Part shown: positions 59,210 through 64,000 of the stretch, in pieces
Position numbering within the stretch: the stretch's first letter is position 1
Layout: every line of letters begins with the position of its first letter
Origin: Streptomyces mirabilis
GTDB lineage: Bacteria > Actinomycetota > Actinomycetes > Streptomycetales > Streptomycetaceae
Length of the DNA stretch: 64,000 nucleotides
Assembly: GCF_039503195.1 (NCBI RefSeq)
Contig: NZ_JBCJKP010000001.1
Location: 5,208,001 to 5,272,000, forward strand
Reading direction: 5' to 3'
Notes under the pieces: generated by a model
What the model was told of the DNA's origin: nothing
Databases searched by the model: none
What the model saw: the letters and a program-made list of their open reading frames with translations, nothing else
Made by a program: the position numbers and the translations under genes

Positions 59210-61372
59210 GTGACACAGGCCATCGCTCCCCGTGCGGCTGCCACCACCACTGGAGGGGTCGCTTTTCGGGTACGGGCACTGCTGTTGCTGCTCCTCGCCG
59301 TGATCGGCGCGGTCCTGGCCGGCGCGGCGCCCGCCTCCGCGCACGCCGCGCTGACCGGCAGCGACCCCCAGCAGGGAGCGGTGGTCGGCCGGGCACCCAC
59401 CCAGGTCTCGCTGACGTTCTCCGAGAAGGTCGCGATGTCCGACGACGCGGTGCGCGTGCTCGACCCCAAGGGCAAGCGCGTCGACACCGGCAAGGCGACC
59501 GACCTGGGCGGCACCACCTACGGCGTGAAGCTCCACTCGGGGCTGCCCGACGGCACGTTCACCGTCACCTACCAGGTGGTGTCGGCGGACAGCCATCCCG
59601 TTTCGGGCGCCTTCACCTTCTCCGTCGGCGCGCCCTCGCAGACCTCCGTCGCGCTCTCCGACCCGGCCGTGGGCGGCGGAGTCGTCGGCGCACTCTACGG
59701 AGTCGGGCGGTATGTCTCGTACGCCGGATTCATCCTTCTGGTGGGTGGCGCGGCCTTCGTACTGGCCTGCTGGCAGCGCGGCGCCGGGGTCCGTCCGGTG
59801 CAACGGCTCGTGGTCTCCGGGTGGCTCGCGCTGACCGGCGCCACCCTCGCGCTGCTGCTCCTGCGCGGTTCCTACGTCGGCTCCGGCAAGGTCGGCGACA
59901 TCTTCGACCTGACGCTGCTCGGGCAGGTGCTACAGACCAAGGCGGGCGCGGCACTGGTCTCGCGGCTGCTGCTGCTCGCCGCGGGCGCGCTGTTCATCGC
60001 GGTGCTCTTCGGGGCGTACGCGCGGCGGGACGAGGCCGACGCGACCGACGAGGGCGACGCGACCGACGAGGGCGACGTGTCCGGCAGGAGTGACGCGTCC
60101 GACAAGGGGGACGGGTCCGACAAGAGCGGTGTCGATGCCGATGCCGAGAAGAGGGACCTCACCTTCGGGCTCGCGATCGGCGGCGCCGTCGTCGCGGCGG
60201 GCCTGGCGGCGAGCTGGGCGATGGCCGAGCACGCCTCCACCGGTATCCAGGCGGGCCTCGCGATGCCCGTGGACGTGCTGCACCTGCTGGCGGTCGCCGT
60301 CTGGCTGGGCGGCCTGTCGGCGCTGCTCGTGGCGCTGTTCCGGGCGCCCGTCGAGACACAGATCGACGCGGCGGCCGTACGGCGCTTCTCGCGCCTCGCG
60401 TTCGGCAGCGTGACCGTGCTGGCCGCGACCGGGATCTACCAGTCCTGGCGCCAGGTCGGCTCCTGGTCGGCGCTGACCGGAACGTGGTACGGACAGTTGC
60501 TGCTCATCAAGATCGGCCTGGTGGCGGTCCTCGTCGGCACCGCGTGGATCTCGCGGCGCTGGACGGCGCAGCTGTCCGAGGCGCCGCAGGCGAAGGCCTT
60601 GGCGACGGCCGGGGCCAAAGCCGGAGCCGGAACCGGGACGACAGCCGGGGCGACGGCTCTCGCCGAACTGCGGACGAAGCAGCCGACGAAGGTGCCCGCG
60701 AATTCCAGGGACTCCAGCTCTGGGGGCTCGGATTCCCCCAACGCGGATTCCAAGGACTCGAACTCCGGACACTCGAACTCCAGGGACTCGAGCTCCGGAG
60801 ACTCCCGGCGTGCCGCTCAACTCGCCCGGCAGCAGACCGCCGTGGCCACCGCGCGTCAAAAGCGCCTCCGCGACGCCGACCCGGCCCGAGCCGGCCTGCG
60901 CCGCTCGGTGCTCGCCGAGGCCGGCATCGCCGTCGTCCTGCTGGCCGTGACGACCGTGCTGACGTCCACCGAGCCGGGGCGCACGGAGGAGGCGGCCAAG
61001 CTGGCCACCTCGTCCTCCTCGCAGCGGTCCGGGCCGCTCTCCCTGAAGCTCCCGTTCGACACGGGCGGCCAGGACGGCAAGGGCACCGCGGAGGTCACCC
61101 TCGACCCGGCCCGCGTCGGCGGCAACGAAATGCACGTCTACGTGGAACGACCGAACGGCAAGGCCTTCGACGTCCCCGAGGTGAAGCTCGCCTTCACCCT
61201 GAAGGCCAAGAAGATCGGGCCCCTGCCCGTGACCCCCGACCGCATCGCCACCGGCCACTGGTCGGCGATCGGGGTGCAGATCCCCATGGCGGGCGACTGG
61301 GAGATCGCGGTGACCGTGCGCACCTCCGACATCGACCAGACGACCGTCACCAAGAACGCGAAGATCGGCTGA
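59210..61372 (+). CDS. CopC-CopD (YcnJ-like) copper transport fusion with repeat-rich loops
   Basis: 720 residues, GTG start. Signal peptide to about 45, then a CopC domain whose mature N-terminus is His (HAALTGSDPQQGAVV) with later DSHPVSGAF for copper. CopD-type membrane helices follow (about 160-460), then a YtkA-like outer beta domain (about 610-715; DTGGQDGKGTAEVTLDPARV). Two loops are low complexity and variable: Asp/Gly/Ser repeats at about 280-310 and Ser/Asp/Asn repeats at about 500-525. It probably moves copper across or along the membrane. It is 8 bp from dtpA. Confidence 0.92.
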   Translation: MTQAIAPRAAATTTGGVAFRVRALLLLLLAVIGAVLAGAAPASAHAALTGSDPQQGAVVGRAPTQVSLTFSEKVAMSDDAVRVLDPKGKRVDTGKATDLGGTTYGVKLHSGLPDGTFTVTYQVVSADSHPVSGAFTFSVGAPSQTSVALSDPAVGGGVVGALYGVGRYVSYAGFILLVGGAAFVLACWQRGAGVRPVQRLVVSGWLALTGATLALLLLRGSYVGSGKVGDIFDLTLLGQVLQTKAGAALVSRLLLLAAGALFIAVLFGAYARRDEADATDEGDATDEGDVSGRSDASDKGDGSDKSGVDADAEKRDLTFGLAIGGAVVAAGLAASWAMAEHASTGIQAGLAMPVDVLHLLAVAVWLGGLSALLVALFRAPVETQIDAAAVRRFSRLAFGSVTVLAATGIYQSWRQVGSWSALTGTWYGQLLLIKIGLVAVLVGTAWISRRWTAQLSEAPQAKALATAGAKAGAGTGTTAGATALAELRTKQPTKVPANSRDSSSGGSDSPNADSKDSNSGHSNSRDSSSGDSRRAAQLARQQTAVATARQKRLRDADPARAGLRRSVLAEAGIAVVLLAVTTVLTSTEPGRTEEAAKLATSSSSQRSGPLSLKLPFDTGGQDGKGTAEVTLDPARVGGNEMHVYVERPNGKAFDVPEVKLAFTLKAKKIGPLPVTPDRIATGHWSAIGVQIPMAGDWEIAVTVRTSDIDQTTVTKNAKIG

Positions 61373-61380
61373 ACCTCACC

Positions 61381-62679
61381 ATGGCTGACCAGCCCACTCC
61401 GGAAGCCACCACGGAAAAGACCCCTCCAGGAGAGGCCGTTTCCCAGAAGCCCTCTTCTGGCGGGGTCTTTTCCCGGCGACGGCTGCTCGGCACCGCCGGC
61501 GCCACCGGTCTCGCCCTGGGGACGGCCGGAGGTGCCGCCGGCTACGCGGCAGCGCCCGCCGCCGACAAGGCCGCGCCCCTGACCTCGCTCGGCGCGGACA
61601 CGGTGATGTTTCACGGGAAACATCAGCCCGGCATCACCACCGCGCTCCAGGCCCGTGGCCACCTCGTCGCATTCGACCTGGCCGCGGGCGCGGGCCGCAA
61701 GGAGGCCGCCGCACTGCTGCGCCGCTGGTCGACGACGGCCCAGCGGCTGATGGCGGGCGAGGCTGCCGCGCAGGACGACACCGACGTCGCCCGTGACGCC
61801 GGACCGTCCTCGCTGACGGTCACCTTCGGCTTCGGAAACAGCTTCTTCGCCCGGACGGGTCTGGAGAACCAGCGCCCGGTCGCCCTCGACCCACTGCCCG
61901 ACTTCTCCTCCGACCACCTCGACAAGGCGCGCAGCAACGGCGACCTGTGGGTGCAGATCGGCGCCGACGACGCCCTGGTCGCCTTCCACGCCCTACGCAC
62001 GCTCCAGAAGGACGCGGGCAGCGCGGCCCGGGTGCGCTGGCAGATGAACGGCTTCAACCGCTCGCCCGGCGCCACGGCCCAGCCGATGACGGCCCGCAAC
62101 CTGATGGGCCAGATCGACGGCACCCGCAATCCGAAGCCGTCCGAGTCCGACTTCGACCGGCGCATCTTCGTGCCGGCCGCCGGCGACCCGGCCTGGATGG
62201 CGAACGGCTCCTACGCCGTCGTACGCCGGATCCGGATGCTCCTCGACGACTGGGAGAAGCTGTCGGTCAAGGCCCAGGAGGACGTCGTGGGGCGGAGGAA
62301 ATCCACCGGGGCGCCACTGACCGGTGGCACCGAGACGACCCCGATGAACCTCGACAAGACCGACGCCGACGGCAACCTGGTCGTCCCCCTCAACGCGCAC
62401 GCCCGGATCACCCGGCCCGACCAGAACGGCGGCGCCGCGATGCTGCGCCGCCCGTTCTCCTTCCACGACGGCTTCGACCCGGACGGGGTGCCCGACGCGG
62501 GCCTGCTCTTCGTCTGCTGGCAGGCGGATCCGCTGCGCGGTTTCGTCCCGGTGCAGCGCAAGCTCGACCGCGGCGACGCCCTGTCGACCTTCATCCGCCA
62601 CGAGGCGAGCGGGCTGTTCGCGGTGCCGGGTGGTGCGGCGGAGGGAGAGTACGTGGGGCAACGGCTGCTGGAAGGGTGA
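61381..62679 (+). CDS. dtpA: Dye-decolorizing peroxidase DtpA
   Basis: 432 residues. A twin-arginine signal (SRRRLLGTAG, about 31-60) exports the folded heme enzyme. DyP motifs: distal Asp246 (MGQIDGTRNP), proximal heme His340 (NAHARITRP) and Arg357 nearby (LRRPFSFHDG). In S. lividans DtpA is a Tat substrate needed for maturation of the copper radical oxidase GlxA and for morphogenesis, and its gene follows sco and ecuC as here. The DNA for VMFHGKHQPG contains a near-parS palindrome. Confidence 0.95.
   Translation: MADQPTPEATTEKTPPGEAVSQKPSSGGVFSRRRLLGTAGATGLALGTAGGAAGYAAAPAADKAAPLTSLGADTVMFHGKHQPGITTALQARGHLVAFDLAAGAGRKEAAALLRRWSTTAQRLMAGEAAAQDDTDVARDAGPSSLTVTFGFGNSFFARTGLENQRPVALDPLPDFSSDHLDKARSNGDLWVQIGADDALVAFHALRTLQKDAGSAARVRWQMNGFNRSPGATAQPMTARNLMGQIDGTRNPKPSESDFDRRIFVPAAGDPAWMANGSYAVVRRIRMLLDDWEKLSVKAQEDVVGRRKSTGAPLTGGTETTPMNLDKTDADGNLVVPLNAHARITRPDQNGGAAMLRRPFSFHDGFDPDGVPDAGLLFVCWQADPLRGFVPVQRKLDRGDALSTFIRHEASGLFAVPGGAAEGEYVGQRLLEG
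61608..61621. other. Near-parS palindrome inside dtpA
   Basis: GTTTCACGGGAAAC differs from the Streptomyces parS consensus at one central base. It lies within codons for MFHGKH of dtpA. Confidence 0.55.
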
Positions 62680-62700
62680 TCCGCGGGGGACGGGGCCCAT

Positions 62701-62706
62701 TAGGGT
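62701..62706 (+). promoter_or_regulatory. TAGGGT -10 box, leaderless pheA
   Basis: TAGGGT ends 7 bases before the pheA ATG at 62714; no Shine-Dalgarno sequence is present. Confidence 0.55.
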
Positions 62707-62713
62707 GACGGGT

Positions 62714-63649
62714 ATGTCGGCGACGCGCTACACCTATCTCGGCCCCGAGGGAACGTTCACCGAGGCCGCCCTCCGCACGCTCCCGGAAGCCGCGACACGG
62801 GAGCTGGTGCCCATGGTGTCCGTGCCGGCCGCGCTCGACGCGGTGCGCGCGAGCGAAGCCGCGGGCGCCCTCGTCCCGATCGAGAACTCGGTCGAGGGCG
62901 GTGTCACCGCCACCCTCGACGAGCTCGCCAAGGGCGAGCCGCTGATGATCTACCGCGAGGTCGTCCTGCCGATCGCCTTCGCCCTGCTGGTCAGGCCCGG
63001 CACGGCCCTGAAGGACATCAAGACGGTCACCGGCCACCCGGTCGCCCAGCCGCAGGTACGCAACTGGCTCGGCGCCCACCTGCCGAACACCGTGTGGGAG
63101 TCGGCGGCCTCGAACGCGGACGGTGCCCGGCTGGTCCAGGAGGGCCGGTACGACGCGGCCTTCGCGGGCGAGTTCGCGGCCACGACCTACGGGCTCGAGC
63201 CACTGGTCACCGAGATCCACGACGCGGCGAACGCCGAGACCCGCTTCGTGCTGGTCGGCCGTCCGGCCCGGCCCGCGGCCCCGACCGGCGCCGACAAGAC
63301 GTCCGTGGTCATCTGGCTCGGCGACGACCACCCGGGTGCGCTGCTCGAACTGCTCCAGGAGTTCGCGGTGCGCGGCGTCAACCTGATGCGGATCGAATCA
63401 CGGCCGACCGGCCAGGGCATCGGCAACTACTGCTTCTCGATGGACGCCGAGGGCCACATCACGGACCGCCGTGTGGGCGAGGCGCTGATGGGTCTCAAGC
63501 GCATCAGCCCCCAGGTGCGCTTCCTCGGGTCCTATCCGCGGGCCGGGGTCGCTCTGGAGGACGTACGGCCGCTGCGGCCCGGGACATCCGACAGCGCGTT
63601 CTCGGCGGCGTCGGACTGGCTGGCGCGCTGCCAGGACGGACGGTTCTAG
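62714..63649 (+). CDS. pheA: Prephenate dehydratase
   Basis: 311 residues. PDT domain (about 5-185): YTYLGPEGTFTEAALRTLPE, LVPIENSVEGGVTATLDEL and the catalytic Thr-Arg-Phe motif in NAETRFVLVGR. A C-terminal ACT domain (about 200-280; DHPGALLELLQEFAVRGVNL, MRIESRPT, then YCFSMDAEG) gives allosteric control by phenylalanine. It converts prephenate to phenylpyruvate in phenylalanine synthesis. No chorismate mutase part, as in other actinobacteria. Independent promoter after dtpA. Confidence 0.97.
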   Translation: MSATRYTYLGPEGTFTEAALRTLPEAATRELVPMVSVPAALDAVRASEAAGALVPIENSVEGGVTATLDELAKGEPLMIYREVVLPIAFALLVRPGTALKDIKTVTGHPVAQPQVRNWLGAHLPNTVWESAASNADGARLVQEGRYDAAFAGEFAATTYGLEPLVTEIHDAANAETRFVLVGRPARPAAPTGADKTSVVIWLGDDHPGALLELLQEFAVRGVNLMRIESRPTGQGIGNYCFSMDAEGHITDRRVGEALMGLKRISPQVRFLGSYPRAGVALEDVRPLRPGTSDSAFSAASDWLARCQDGRF

Positions 63650-64000
63650 GCCGGTTCCAGGCCAGAACCAGATCCGGAGTCAGAACCAGAGCCAGGCCGG
63701 ATCCAGGTCGGATCAGGCCCGTTCGGGTTCCCGCGTCGGGGGCTCGTCGGCGTGGGCTTTTCCACTGCCCTTCTCCGGATTCCATCAGTCCTACCTGCCG
63801 ATTTTCGTCATCCACAGACGTTATCCACAGGTGTGCTTCTCGACCTGGGGACAAGTCGACAAGGAAGCACTACATCATCGACAAATCGGCCTACAGGGCC
63901 CAAGTTCGTCCACAGCCCCGCACGTCACCCCTCGTCCACTCTTTTCCCTTGATCAATCCTTTGGGGCGAAGCATTTCCACTCGAACGTGGGTGTGCGGAT
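63650..64000. promoter_or_regulatory. Intergenic with DnaA-box-like cluster, right window edge
   Basis: No gene is supported in these 350 bases. TCATCCACA (63808-63816), TTATCCACA (63821-63829), the reverse of TTGTCCCCA (63846-63854) and TCGTCCACA (63906-63914) all lie within 107 bp. The Streptomyces DnaA box is TTGTCCACA. Short repeats of AACCAGA-like sequence follow pheA (63650-63720). Confidence 0.6.

Overview
The window looks like a core chromosome segment of a Streptomyces species. The evidence is very high GC, Streptomyces-type promoters with TAG..T -10 boxes placed directly before start codons, a subtilisin-inhibitor gene, SpoIIE-like regulators, short dispersed repeats of the Streptomyces kind, and a copper/DtpA cluster like that described in S. 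lividans. A perfect parS site, one near-parS site and a cluster of DnaA-box-like 9-mers at the right end suggest it lies within the origin-proximal arm.

Region 1-7400 holds two efflux modules. The first is a MarR regulator, a DHA2-type MFS pump with three extra C-terminal carboxypeptidase-regulatory-like domains, and a YceI protein carrying the same domain at its N-terminus. The second is a TetR regulator with a second DHA2 pump. Region 7413-13570 is a four-gene minus-strand operon: response regulator, histidine kinase, GT2-GtrA glycosyltransferase and a GT39-type membrane glycosyltransferase. Region 13700-20050 has small metabolic and regulatory genes, a frameshifted coiled-coil gene and two tRNAs (Arg-ACG, Ser-GCT). 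Region 20250-25130 has the protease inhibitor and a very long PAS/receiver protein whose frame breaks in a C tract. It ends in a terminator palindrome that contains parS.

Region 25143-32570 is lipid metabolism. It holds an acyl-CoA ligase, a SigE-family sigma factor and a five-gene operon laid out like the mycobacterial igr steroid side-chain operon (ChsE-ChsH2-ChsE-ChsH1-Ltp2). One acyl-CoA dehydrogenase there is broken in frame next to a dispersed repeat. Region 32680-35470 has a small secreted protein, a primase/polymerase-like protein and small conserved genes.

Region 35500-42320 is accessory and decayed. It is bracketed by tRNA-Ser(TGA) and a degenerate tRNA-Ser(CGA)-like copy. Between them are an IS30 transposase remnant, an ice-binding/collagen-like secreted protein, NUDIX, XRE and integrase remnants, small coupled ORFs, and an ECF sigma factor with a membrane partner. 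Region 42360-55960 returns to core genes: HtrA protease, glycerophosphodiesterase, ATP-binding regulators, a DUF5926 protein, a second primase-like protein, a PP2C-type phosphatase, aminopeptidase P, a MocR regulator and an MFS transporter.

Region 56197-62680 is the extracytoplasmic copper/DyP peroxidase cluster: a Met-rich membrane protein, YcnI, Sco, ECuC (PCuAC), a CopC-CopD fusion and DtpA. pheA follows. The window ends in a gene-free stretch with DnaA-box-like sites. Several genes are broken by one base in C or G homopolymers, so sequencing error must be separated from true decay.
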